NCBI GenBank assembly: GCA_905178155.1
Contig: CAJINV010000004.1
Span: 3,803,519-3,867,518 of the forward strand
Length of the DNA: 64,000 nt
Reading direction: 5' to 3'
Origin: Amoebophrya sp. A120
Lineage: Eukaryota; Sar; Dinophyceae; Syndiniales; Amoebophryaceae
Positions 11,321-21,400 of the stretch are shown here, piece after piece (within the stretch, counting starts at the first letter, position 1; every line of letters starts with the position of its first letter). Below the pieces are notes generated by a model. It did not search any database. It was not told where the DNA came from and worked only from the letters and a program-made list of their open reading frames with translations. Made by a program: the position numbers and the translations under genes.

Positions 11321-12283
11321 ATGACGACGTCCTCGAGTACTGTCTTTGAGCCGCCACCGCGCACGCTCGGTGCGGGGCAAATGGTGGTTTCGCCGAGTCG
11401 CCAGCTCGCATTGTCGACCATGGATGAACAGCAGCAGCAGCAGAACTTGGAGCTCGCTGCTATAGGTGGGGCCTATATTAACCATTACGACGGAGCCGGA
11501 GAAGTAGGACCACAACAGAAGAAACCTTCTGTGGTTATGCAGGTCGGGCAGAGTGCAGCAGTAGCAGCGTCGAGCTCCTCGTCCAGAGCTGCGCAACATC
11601 AAGGTGATTTCGCGGTGCAGCGTATCACAGACGGGCAAACCAGAATGATGCGGGTAAGTGGTACAACCACGCCCAGCAGCTCGTCGTCCGCTATTGGGAG
11701 GAAAAATCCCTCCTCCCCGTATCGAAACTAAGTTTCTGATGCTGAATTTGCGTACACAAATCAGATTTGTCTTGCAGAAAGTGCTTGGCGGAATTTTCTG
11801 AGCCTGTTTGGGTCCGCAGAAGGCTAGCAATCCCGCTTGGCAAACAGGTTTGCAGTAGCCGAAAGCGCATGACAGACTTACTCTGGAAGGCGTTAAATGG
11901 CTCGTCCTATGACGCTATATGCAAGACAAAGATGATTTGTGACCACAAATCTGCATCACAAATCTCCGTTTTGATATGGGGAGGGGGGATGTTTCATTTT
12001 GATATTTGCAGTACCGTCTTCACGGGAAGCGGTTTTTTCGGATCACGGACAACATCAGGTATACGTTCTTGATATCCCGTGCAAAAGTATCGTACTCGTA
12101 TAAATGCAAGTCTTGCATTACAAATCTTGCTTTTCAGGTAAATCCGCATTACAAATTTTATTTCTCATGCTGAGGAAATTTGTAATGCCTACTTTATACG
12201 AGTACGGTACTGCATACTGGAAAATTTTTGATGCGATTCTTGTGGTGACACAACAGGTTTTCATTTTTGCTAGAACAAGATGA
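11321..12283 (+). CDS. Hypothetical protein with Gln/Ser-rich N-terminus
   Basis: Starts at ATG 11321. The best joined model uses exon 11321-11653, a GT-AG intron 11654-12011 (donor CGG|GTAAGTG, acceptor TTTGCAG|TACCG) that itself contains a family C introner, exon 12012-12072, family B introner 12073-12216, and a last exon to TGA 12281-12283. This gives a polyQ/Ser-rich N-terminus followed by a basic, aromatic C-terminus (RMMRYRLHGKRFFRITDNIR, then KIFDAILVVTQQVFIFARTR). No family recognised. Exon boundaries rest on frame and splice-site logic only. Confidence 0.55.
11692..12004. mobile_element. Introner, family C, inside an ordinary GT-AG intron
   Basis: TIR AAAAATCCCTCCTCCCC and GGGGAGGGGGGATGTTT. 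Flanks TCCGC/TTTGC match at only 3 of 5. It lies wholly between a strong donor GTAAGTG (11654) and acceptor TTTGCAG (12011). Only use of these outer sites yields the frame that continues into the next exon. Confidence 0.85.
12073..12216. mobile_element. Introner, family B (decayed 3' end)
   Basis: Starts TATCCCGTGCAAAAGTATCG. The 3' TIR has lost several bases (ACGGTACTGCATA). TSD CTTGA/CTGGA matches 4 of 5. Excision keeps the frame open into FDAILVVTQQV. Confidence 0.85.
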
Positions 12284-12401
12284 AGCCGACTCACCGCCAC
12301 CATGAACAAATGAAAAACATTTTAAGTACATATGCGATACCACATCCAACGAAATCGAAATGTAACTGAATAAAGAACTAAGAAATAATCACAAGCTTCC
12401 G

Positions 12402-14007
12402 ATGTTGAACGCGGCAGCTTCGAGCAAGTACGCAGTGGGGGCGCAAGATCGAGCGGCAACCGCAGATAATCTTCCGCCTCCGTACAACTTCCAACCGGGG
12501 TCCAGAATGGTCCAAGAAAGCAGCGCCACCACGACCACTCTCCCCGGCGGTGCTGGTGCGACCAGTCCTGCGTCGTCCGGGACCGCGGCGCAAGAGCAGC
12601 GGCAAATCTGGATCGAGCACGCCCGCGTGGTGGCGGCGGGCACCATTGTGTACTGTGGTTTCTTCGCGTTACTCTCGCTCATCGTTGGGATTTCGGACGA
12701 CAGCGTGGCGCTGATCGGGTTGGCAGTGGAGTTCTCCCTGGACGCGATCACCAGTTTTTTGGTGCTCTGGCGGTTCAAGCGGGGCAAGCAGCGGAATTTC
12801 ACGTCGCAGTACGCCGAGGCCGATTTCCAGGCGCAGCGCGACCGTTTACGGGAAAAAAATTCCGGGATCGGCATTGGCATCGTGTTTCTAACCTCCGTAT
12901 GAACTGCAAAAATGTCTGGGTCTGGAAGAATCCGAACTTGTGATCCGCATCTCAGAACACAGAAAAACCTGTCATGCGTAGGTAGCAAAACCTGCTCGCT
13001 TTCTGTCACCAAAATGGGGGATTTGTCATGCGGATTCGGCATTGCGGAAGCTTCTCGAAAACTGTGATGCTAGAGCTTCCATTCCAGACCTTCTGTGTCA
13101 TGCAAAATCAGCATGAGTCTTCCAGACCCAGACACTTTTGCAGTTGATACTCCGCCCTGTTCCTGTTCTGCATGGCGATCTGGAAACTGGCCAGCTGGGA
13201 CAACCGCGGCACGCACGGGGACGCAAACCGGTCCACTTCGTTTTATGCATAATTGCAAATATGTCTGGGTCTGGAAGACCACCGATTTCTCATGCTAGTC
13301 TGGCATGACAGGGAGCTCTGTATTGCGCGACCGCGAACGCCTTGTCTTGTTTGTCATGAGAAAATGCTGTTTCTCATGCGGAATACGCAACACAGAATCA
13401 CGAAAGAGTCTGTGATGCTTGGCGTTGCATTACAGTGTACTATACTATTCGCTGACATGCATCACAAGTTTCCAGACCCACACATATTTGCACTTAAAAC
13501 GTTTTACTCGGAGGCCATCGCTTGGCCGTGTGCGATCGTGTTCAGCGTCTTAGCCGCGGTCAAAAGGCAGCTGGCGCTGGATTTGGGCAGCAGCGTACTG
13601 TATGAAGGTACCGCTTACATTCATAGGAATTTTCATGTCATGCTAGGAATTCATCTTTGCATCTTGATTTGATTCGCATGTTGACCACCTCGTCGGTCCC
13701 GCTCGCTGTCTCACATGGTTGGGTCCTCCATAACTGCTACGCGTGCGTATTGGCTGCTTGCTTTAACTACACAGAATAAACCACTACTACAGACGCCTTG
13801 AGCAGTTTCCTCGGCGCCGTACTGTCCGGGGTCGTGATAGTCGCCGGGTTCCTGGAGCGCCTCCACGTGCCGGGCGCCTGGCGCGCGGACGCCATCGCGG
13901 GTTTCTTCATTGCCGCGGCCCTGGGCTACGAGGGACAAAGGGCACTGCGCGCGAACTTGGACGGGAGTGGCGATGAACAGCACCAAATGATGCAGGAGCT
14001 ACCTTAA
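12402..14007 (+). CDS. TMEM163-like membrane protein (cation diffusion facilitator superfamily)
   Basis: Exons 12402-12897, 13155-13243, 13505-13607 and 13793-14007 join exactly in frame to 300 aa. The first two introns are introners; the third (13608-13792) is GT-AG. After a disordered N-terminus of about 65 aa come about six hydrophobic segments: VVAAGTIVYCGFFALLSLIV, then VALIGLAVEFSLDAITSFLV followed by the basic LWRFKRGK, VFLTSALFLFCMAIWKLA, AIAWPCAIVFSVLAAVKRQL, SSFLGAVLSGVVIVAGFLE and ADAIAGFFIAAALGYEG. Acidic residues in the second, fifth and sixth segments (E/D, ED, D) sit where CDF-fold proteins bind Zn2+ or similar ions. TMEM163 proteins bind or efflux zinc in endomembranes; the same role here is inference. 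Confidence 0.8.
12898..13149. mobile_element. Introner, family A
   Basis: TSD CTCCG (12893-12897 / 13150-13154). Excision joins VFLTS to ALFLFCMAIW, completing a hydrophobic membrane segment. Confidence 0.96.
13244..13499. mobile_element. Introner, family A (mutated 3' terminus)
   Basis: TSD CGTTT (13239-13243 / 13500-13504). The 3' end reads TTAAAA where others read TTGATA, so the terminal ATA is not needed to keep the frame interpretable. Excision joins NRSTSF to YSEAIAWP. Confidence 0.9.
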
Positions 14008-15600
14008 AGATGGAAGGAGAAGTCATGCGCAGGAACGACTCTAAGTTCAACACTGTATCATGGTATCAACCGTGACTCCACGCACCTCCTTCTCGGTTCT
14101 GAATATGCGGAAGAACAACTTTCTTCGAACGCTCAATCGATGACTGCGGGTAAAGCTAAATGCGCACGACTTTTATCAAACGTCGCCTGGCGCGTTTTCA
14201 TCGGTCCCACTCCGTGGTCCCCCACTCTCTGTCTGACTGTTCGAACGGTCGTGCAACGTTCGGCAGTACTGCTGCACGGAACTGAAGTTGCGTCGGTTCT
14301 CGATATGGTTAGCTCGTAAAGCTTTTGGAAATCGGTTCGTTCTGAGCACAGCTACAGCGAGAGCCGCATAACGCAGAAAATCACTCAATCACGTGTGGGT
14401 GAACTACGAAGGCATTCGTGTAGACGTGTCGTTCATGGCATAAGAAGTGATGAAGCAAGCTTCGTACTCGGTGTGTGTCCAGTCGTGATGAACGTCGAAT
14501 GTACGTCGTCCGTCTTTATGCATCTATCTACTAATAAGTACGTGCAGCAAGTTTATTTCATCTGTGCAACTTCAAGCGGGGCCTTGCTGCCCTCTGGGAT
14601 TTTGCGTTGCAATATGTAAAGCAAATTACGCTCGGTACGCAGGTTAGGAGTAGGACACTTACTTCATTCGGTCTCGTGCGTTCTGAAGGTCTCGTGCGTT
14701 CTGAAGGTCACGTGCGATCTGAAGGTCACGTGCGTTCTGAAGCTAACAAATTCGTTCGGTTGCTCGTCAGCAATTCAGTACCTTCCTGAAGGCGGTAGCG
14801 CAATTCTTTCGCAATGAAGGAAGGAACGAAAAAGAGAGAAGAATAGCATAAGCCTGATTTCGCCAGAGTTGTGCGTGGGCTCTCACCTGAGTAACAATCT
14901 TGATTATTGCTGGGATGCGCACAGCCGCATCCGCGCGGGCCCATCACGATTTGATACGAATGGAAAGAACAGCAACAGAAGAGCAGCTGCAACCTCGAGC
15001 AGAATGATGAATAAGCCGCCCCCCTCTTGCAAGTAAAGAACGTAAACCCCTGTTGAAAAAAATCAAGAACCAAAAGTCCCAAACTCAATCTGAAATTCTA
15101 AGCGAGCTTATCAGTATCACGATCAGACCAGTAACGCAACGCCATAGCTCGGGGTCTTCTCCTGTCCCTCGTCCTGTGGATGTAGTTTTTCATTTTCCCT
15201 GTGTCTCTTCTCACTCTGCTACCGTGTTTTGTTTTATTTGGCAAAGCAAAAGTTCGCACTTATCCTCTTGCCAATTATTTGCGTCAATCCTGTTTTTCAT
15301 CGCAGGAACAGTGGCTAATTTCGTCCTCAGTGCAGTAGTTTTGCCGAATTGAGATTCAGCAGCGTTTGCTTCCGCTTTGTCGGCAGCAGGAGGATACTTA
15401 CACGAACATCATAGAAGACCCACCGCTGCAGAGGAGGATTTGAAGCGGACGCACTGAGGGAGGTAGGTACAACCAGCGACAGCGGCCCGAAATCTTCGGC
15501 GGCCTGGCACGATAGAAGAACTACAGCAGCTGCGTGTGGATAATTTTAAGACTCCGACGTGGGCATTCGCTTTGTGTTTGTTCTTTTTGGACCGACTCTG
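14008..15600. other. Gene-poor stretch
   Basis: No ORF with protein-like composition; the open frames around 15053-15352 and elsewhere are short and unconvincing. The one clear structure is the short tandem array at 14670-14742, listed separately. Confidence 0.5.
14670..14742. repeat. 18-bp tandem repeat, about four copies
   Basis: Unit GGTCTCGTGCGTTCTGAA repeats about four times with TCTC/TCAC and GTT/GAT variants; two copies contain the palindrome CACGTG. Confidence 0.9.
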
Positions 15601-15619
15601 AACAGGCATGGGCAACAGC

Positions 15620-16270
15620 TTGGAAAGGTAGGCCGGGTCACGCCCTTCAAGTTGAAATCACACCCCTTAAGGTACCGGCATCATGCCCCTCAAGCTTCGG
15701 GGCGTAGGGTTCGGGGCTCGGAGCTCGGGGCTCGGGGCTTAATAGGGCCGCCGGGGCCAGCCGTCGCGATTGCCGGCCCCGACCATTCCTTTGCTGCACC
15801 CCCCCGTCGCCAAGCGGGGGCGAGGCTTCCCCTGACCCCCCGGGGGGGGCGCGCCTGCTTTCCCCGTCTTATCTATGTATATGCTTCCCGCTTAGGCCTT
15901 CGCCTTCCCTTCCGTCCGAGTGTTTCTGGCGGGCGCACTTCGTAAGTCGCCCCGAGGAGGCGTCGCGCCGCTCGTGCTCTAAAGCTCCAGGCGCCTTTCC
16001 AGCTACTTCGTTTGGAGGATGGCCACCCGGCGGTTCTGGTGTCTCCGGTTCCGGAGCATGGCTACCGGGAGAGCCCCCCGCCCCGAAGGACTCGGGGCGG
16101 GGAATACCTACGCCGACTCCTTATCGGACGGGCTGGCTCCGGGGCGGGGCCACGCGCGCGCCTAGCGCGCGGGCCCGTCTGACCGGGGCCCTGGCCCCAC
16201 GCACTCCTGAACCCCCGGAACCTTCAGGGGGGTGGCCCTTCCTTGGGGGCGTGGTCCGGCCGATCCGAGT
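15620..16270. other. GC-rich, hairpin-dense island
   Basis: Sharp rise in GC against AT-leaning flanks. Strong hairpins include CCGCCCCGA-n5-TCGGGGCGG (about 16079-16101), CTCCGGTTCCGGAG (about 16044), and GCGCGC-CTA-GCGCGC (about 16156). It also carries short GGGGCTCGG-type repeats near 15712-15740. No good ORF. Possibly a structured RNA or a mobile segment; I do not recognise it. Confidence 0.6.
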
Positions 16271-16859
16271 ACTTGGTACTACAAGGAACAACAGTGTCGG
16301 TGCACGGAAAATGGAGGATACGGGTATTGGTTTTCCAAATACCTTGGGGAGACCACGCCCGACGATAACGACCAGTACCAGTGTAGCATTTATTGCAGTG
16401 TCACTGGTGGGTACCATGGGGGGTCCAGCGATTCATTGCTGCTCGGGCTCACCTCGCGATTGGAAACCATCTTCAGAGAACAGGGGGGCAGCAAGTTCGG
16501 TTGGTGTGCTCAAGTCAACTCACAAGGGCCTCGACAGGCCACTGCGAAGATGAAAGAGTTGGTTTATAACAATCCGGACGTGGATCGGGACGCCAAACTA
16601 CGATCCGGACATTTTTTTGAACGCTCTAGCCGGTTTTTTCGATTCACACCTTCAACAATTGTGCGACCCACGGCTGCGACAGTTCTTTGAAAAGGTGCAA
16701 ATTCAGAATTTGCACTATTTCAATGAACAACGTTTTCGAAAATTTCCAATTCCAAAATTTGAAAACGTAGCGAAAGTGATGCTGCGCTTGTCTCTTGGGA
16801 AGTACAACTCGTTGGGGGAGGCAAACGGGGAGATACGCGATATGTTTGGATTGATATGA
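16232..16859 (+). pseudogene. Two overlapping open frames, possibly one frameshifted gene
   Basis: One frame (to about 16690) contains GYGYWFSKYLGETTPDDNDQ and RLETIFREQGGSKFGWCAQV. The second frame, open from about 16590 to TGA 16857, gives FLNALAGFFDSHLQQLCDPR and a Leu-rich helical end (VAKVMLRLSLGKYNSLGEAN). Both look protein-like and the switch occurs around 16590-16640, so a single frameshift or a missed short intron would join them. No ATG start is evident and no family is recognised. Confidence 0.4.
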
Positions 16860-17110
16860 GGGTCTCAGATGTGAAATTTGAAAAAACCGAAAAAAAAAAC
16901 TAGCTAATTTAGGTAATTTATCACTTATCTCATGAACTAGCTAGGTCAGGTAGGGCGGTCTCGTGGTCTCCGGCTGCGGACGCAGCCGGAGACCTCGAAA
17001 CCGCTCCACCTTAACTAGCTACTGAACTACTTACATGATTATTTATGCATCGAAACTAGCTAGTTTCTTTTTTGGAAAAATTTGAAACTTCACATCTGAC
17101 GACCTCATAA
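16855..17110. repeat. Long foldback (inverted-repeat) element
   Basis: Two arms of about 125 bp mirror each other around an axis near 16980. The centre is GTCTCCGGCTGCG/CGCAGCCGGAGAC, middle arms share AACTAGCTA blocks, and the outer ends are GAGGGTCTCAGATGTGAA and TTCACATCTGACGACCTC. The arms are imperfect. It directly abuts the stop of the preceding open frame. Likely a foldback or MITE-type element. Confidence 0.88.
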
Positions 17111-17173
17111 AGCACTATTAAGATTAACAGCGACGTGTCTCACGCTGTAGAAGCAAACCTCGTCGCGCAGTTG

Positions 17174-18325
17174 ATGACTATCCAGGTAAACCAGGCGTAT
17201 ACGGATTGGGCGAGCAGCTGGACGCACGCCGTCGCCCCCGCCGGGGGGCGACCCCATTCCTCCTTTCTTGAAGAAGGAGCTACGCAGACGCAGCATTCGC
17301 ACGCAGCACTGCGTGGTGGACCCGAAGCAGCGACAGGGTCAGCACCTTTTGCTGACGAAGTCTCGACAACTCCCGTGCCCCCTCGTGACTCTCTGGCTTC
17401 GCCGACCGTCTCTCCCGCCACGCTTGCCGGACGAACAATGGACGACGGCGTCCTCTGGTCTGAGATGCAAACGTCCCCCAGTACGGGTCTTGGGATCGAA
17501 ACACCGCCGAGTACTGCTGGAGAAAACAGCCCGTTGTCAAGCGGACAGCTGAATGCTGTTGCGGAGATGCCGGGCGATGTGAGCAGTGGCAGCGGGAGTC
17601 CTGGTGCGCAGAACGGCCTTTTTCGTGTGGTGTCACCAGAAATTTCGCACGCTCCTCCCGCTGCTGACGGGCCTGGAAATTGCCCAGACGACCACCCCCG
17701 GAGCAGTTCTGGGGAAACAGCTGCCGCGTCTTCCAGCAGTATCACCTCGAGCCAGCAACGCCCATGCTCCAATGACGAGAAAACGACCAGCACCACCCGC
17801 GATGGCGACCAGAATTTTCGCGGCAACCTACGTGGAACTGCGATGAAGCAGGAGATCGCGAACGTGAAGGAGCTGCCAGCTTGTGACGGCGTGCGTAGCG
17901 CCGAGAGCCACAAGCTCGGTTTCGCGGTTTCGAAATCCTCTGCGTGGGCACAGGAGGGCGATGCACTCTCCGCCTTTTTACTAGCGTCGGTTGCTCTGAC
18001 GGCGCTTATCGGGCTGGCCTGCAACTTCGGTCTATTTCGCCGATGCAACTTCTTTTGTTGCGCGCGCGCGACGCGCGGTCTCAACTGGCGGAAAAAGGAG
18101 CACCTGCGAGCCTCGTCGCCCCTCCGCCCTGATGCCGCGTCGCCGTCTTCAGAGCATGGCGAAGCCAGATCGAAAAGTACCGCGGACCAAGGGCACTCAG
18201 ATGCCGCTTCTTGCGAACGTCATCCTGAACCAGAGGGACGAGGTGTCACCTTCCCCGGGCATCTTGAGCATCAGAGTTGCACGGATGGCACAACTTCAGA
18301 AACCCATGCGCTTCTGAATTCCTGA
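17174..18325 (+). CDS. Hypothetical single-pass membrane protein
   Basis: Open frame from 17135; the first in-frame ATG is 17174, giving about 383 aa to TGA 18323-18325. Most of the protein is Ser/Thr/Pro/Gly-rich without order. One clear membrane segment near the C-terminus (ALSAFLLASVALTALIGLAC, about 17965-18024) is followed by a Cys/Arg-rich juxtamembrane stretch (FRRCNFFCCARATRG) and an acidic/Ser tail. The antisense frame is also open for 314 codons, so coding status is not certain. No family recognised and no introner present. Confidence 0.5.
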   Translation: MTIQVNQAYTDWASSWTHAVAPAGGRPHSSFLEEGATQTQHSHAALRGGPEAATGSAPFADEVSTTPVPPRDSLASPTVSPATLAGRTMDDGVLWSEMQTSPSTGLGIETPPSTAGENSPLSSGQLNAVAEMPGDVSSGSGSPGAQNGLFRVVSPEISHAPPAADGPGNCPDDHPRSSSGETAAASSSSITSSQQRPCSNDEKTTSTTRDGDQNFRGNLRGTAMKQEIANVKELPACDGVRSAESHKLGFAVSKSSAWAQEGDALSAFLLASVALTALIGLACNFGLFRRCNFFCCARATRGLNWRKKEHLRASSPLRPDAASPSSEHGEARSKSTADQGHSDAASCERHPEPEGRGVTFPGHLEHQSCTDGTTSETHALLNS

Positions 18326-20427
18326 CGGAACAAGGGCAGCGAAGATGACGTGTGGCCTTTTTCGTTTTTATTAATTTCACCTTTCATTCACATTCAGTTT
18401 CAGATTCAGCATCTTTTCCGTTTTTTAAAAATTTTTGTTTAATCATTGCCTATCAGTTGTATCAGATATAATGGATATATAACGAAGGTGTACACGGTTC
18501 ACTTTTCGGCAGTGGTAGATCTCCACTTCACTTCGAGTTTTCCAAAGCATGACCCTTGAGGCAAGAACGTAAAGCCAGACGAAACAGCAAATCTTGATTT
18601 TTCAAATAAAGAAGAAGAGCTCTTGTCTTCCAAACAAATTCTGTCTTTCTGGTTTGAGAAGTGCGGAGGGAGGCACAACAGCGCAGGTTTGAGGTTCTAT
18701 CTTTTCCCCCATGTCGTACAACGCTACTAGAGCTATTCATTGCGCGCTCACTTTTCGAAACAAGTGAAGCTCCCGGCTGTGCTTTCTGCTAGTGGCGATA
18801 CTGATGCCAAGAGTAGTAGTAGCACTTGGGCTGCTAGTCGCTTGTGTAATTGTACAGCACTGACTACGTGATAGTGCATGCTAAAGTTCGCGCAGCAATA
18901 GTAGTAATACAATACGGCTACGCTGCAGCCCCGTAGCTTTTCAGACCCAGTATATCAAAGCAGTGCCCCCGCGAGCTATTTTAGTTTTACAAAGAGCGTT
19001 TTCATTTCAATAAAAGAAGAGACCTACTGTAAAGAGCGTTTTTATTCATTTTTTGATTTTTATCTGCGTGTTCATACATATTAACATTAAGTATTTCGAT
19101 TGTTTTTATTTGGCTGCAAGGCTCTCGTCTCCCGGGTAAAAAACGTGGATACCTCGAAGAGCTCCCCCCGGAGTGCAGCTAGTATAGTTGACATCAGCAG
19201 CGCCAGTACTACAACTCCAGAGGAGAGGCATTCGCATGAACCACGATAGGGTGCACAATGAACAGGTAGTGCCGCAGCTCCTGCCTGTCTCAGAATTCGG
19301 AAAAATGCTAAAGTGCACGGCCGCAGGTTCATGCAGGTGGGAGTTTAGTCTTTTCAGTCGCAGCAGTTCTCGGGGTGGGTGGTGATTTCGCGGCTGCGCT
19401 GCAGTTTCATCTTCGACAAGTAGAAGACTACAGAGCCTCCAGCGAAAGCATCAAACAAGGTCAAGACTATAGAAGTGACCTCCTTGAAAATAAAAGACAG
19501 CTCACCACTGCCCAAGCAACAATAGCAAGACCGCCCTCTGATGGATGCTACACGAGAAGAGTGAGGACGAACAAAGAGGCGACACTGAAGAGTATACGCT
19601 ACAGTGTAAATGCTTCATGGAACGAAATGTTTTGCACCCGCCCCCCCCCCCTTAGGGGATCCCAGGAGATGCTGAGAAGTACTTATGACTAACGAAAAGA
19701 AAGCAAGGCAAAAAGAGGTCGCTCTTCGCGACGAAATGTGTATACGCTATCGCATCAGCCGACGTGATGTTCTCGTTCCACCACGTACTTGATTACTTAC
19801 TCCGTAGCGAAGGCGCAAAGGAACTTTCTGCGACCGGCTAGTCGATTATCTGCTTCAATAGTTCTGCTGCTTCGTCACCGTTACCGTCACCGTCAATAGA
19901 CACAGGATCTGTCCCGGCAGTGGACCTCAAGCACGACTGCTCGACGTAGCAGCTACAAGCAAATGATGTTGCTTGCATTTTGCAAGGTCAGGGTCACGAA
20001 ATCTAGAGCGAAACACGACGAGCTCAGAAGTACGGTGTCTTCACACGGACCGTGATTCATTGTGTCAGACCTAGTATCGGAAATTTATTAACAAGTCCTC
20101 TTGGTTGCCACTGGTACTGTACTAGAAAGATGTACAAGATTTATGTCAAATGTCGGGATTAAAAACAATTAACCGTGCACTTTCCGTCCACAACATTTTC
20201 GACGCTTGGAAAGATAAGTAGACGTATTTAATTGACTGGATCTTCAGCTTCAGGTCGACTTACGTTTCAGTCCTTAAATTTTTTGGATCAGTGTTTTTAT
20301 CATCTACAAGCAGCGACGACAAACGCAATCCAGTTCTCTAGTCGAAGTCGACGACCAACACGCTTTACCTACACATCGGCAGCTTGTTGAACAGGAAACT
20401 TCATCACATTAAATCTACCATAGAAAA
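18326..20427. other. Gene-poor stretch upstream of ACBP
   Basis: About 2.1 kb with no convincing ORF. Features seen: a repeated phrase around GTAAAGAGCGTTTT/ACAAAGAGCGTTTT (18990 and 19030) and a C9-11 run near 19640. No introner. Confidence 0.5.
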
Positions 20428-21400
20428 ATGGGCCTGTCCTTCGAAGAAGCAGCTGAGAAGGTGAAGACCTTCAAAAAGAACCCGGGCAACGACGTGAAAT
20501 TGGAGCTCTATGCCTGGTTCAAGCAGGTAAGTTAGAAGTGGTGAATCTGTGATGCATATTAAACATTGAAAATGCAATTGACGGACATTGTTTTTCCAAC
20601 GTCAACGTGCATGACAAGAATAAAGCTCGGATGATTTTATCATAAGGTAAAAGACGGCGACTGCAAGGGCGACCGACCGGGGATGTTTTCTATGGAAGCC
20701 CTATGGATTGCAAAAGTGTCTGGGTCTGGAAGATTCTAAACTTGTAATGCTGTCACTGGATTCTAAAAAAAATTGTATTGCATGACCCGCAAGAGGACTC
20801 CTGCTTGTGCTAGGCGGAGAGGGCATTTCTCTTGCGGTAGAGGCATCACGAATTGTTCTAAAAATCAGTGATGCATGCTAGGGCATGCATCACGGACATC
20901 ATGGGACATTCAAAACATGCATGACAAACCTGGCAATCTCCCAGACCCAGACATTTTTGCAGTTGATAAGCCCGGGCAAAGTACGACGCGTGGGCGAAGT
21001 GTATCGCAAGAAAAAATCCCCCCTCCCCATATCGAAAAGAGAATCCGTCATGCTGATTTGTGACCACAAATCAGCTTTGTTTTGCGTACACGGCAAACGG
21101 CAGCCATGTGGCGCATTGTGCAGCCACTCTGTCATGCGTTTTCGCATATGTCAGACTTGTTTCTCATGCGCAGCTGCTAGTAGCCGGATGCGTACCCAAA
21201 TGGGCTTAGAGCATGTAGTCGACAAGCTCGTCTTGCTACAGTACAAAGCTCATTTGTGTACGCAAATCCAGCAACACAAATTGTCTTTTGAGTATGGAAT
21301 GGGGGCTTTTTTCATTTTGATAAAGTGCACGGGTATGTCTCCCGACGACGCGAAGGCAAAATACATCGCGAAAGTAGAGGAGCTGATGGCGAAGGAGTGA
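20428..21400 (+). CDS. Acyl-CoA-binding protein (ACBP)
   Basis: Exons 20428-20526, 20647-20701, 20974-21001 and 21328-21400 join to exactly 84 codons plus TGA, the usual size of a single-domain ACBP (about 86 aa). The protein runs MGLSFEEAAEKVKTFKKNPG, LELYAWFKQVKDGDCKGDRP, GMFSMEARAKYDAWAKCTGM, DDAKAKYIAKVEELMAKE. It keeps the family core: the Tyr of LELYAWFKQ, the KDGD/RPG turn, the Lys-Tyr-Asp-Ala-Trp acyl-CoA-binding segment and the C-terminal Tyr/VEEL helix. ACBPs bind long-chain acyl-CoA esters in the cytosol and buffer or transport them. Intron 1 is GT-AG; introns 2 and 3 are introners of families A and C whose removal is dictated by the conserved alignment. Confidence 0.96.
20702..20968. 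mobile_element. Introner, family A, in ACBP
   Basis: TSD AGCCC (20697-20701 / 20969-20973). Excision yields SMEARAKYDAW, matching the ACBP family with no extra residue. The unspliced read-through would insert a stop. This is the best calibration of the excision rule in the window. Confidence 0.97.
21002..21322. mobile_element. Introner, family C, in ACBP
   Basis: TSD AAGTG (20997-21001 / 21323-21327). Ends TATCGCAAGAAAAAATCC and TTTTTTCATTTTGATA. Excision yields WAKCTGMSPDDA in frame. Confidence 0.97.

Noticed and set aside
17140-18084. 314-codon antisense frame
   Set aside because: Mirror of the sense Ser/Gly/Pro-rich frame. The sense strand has the clear membrane segment and better composition, so the antisense was treated as a shadow.
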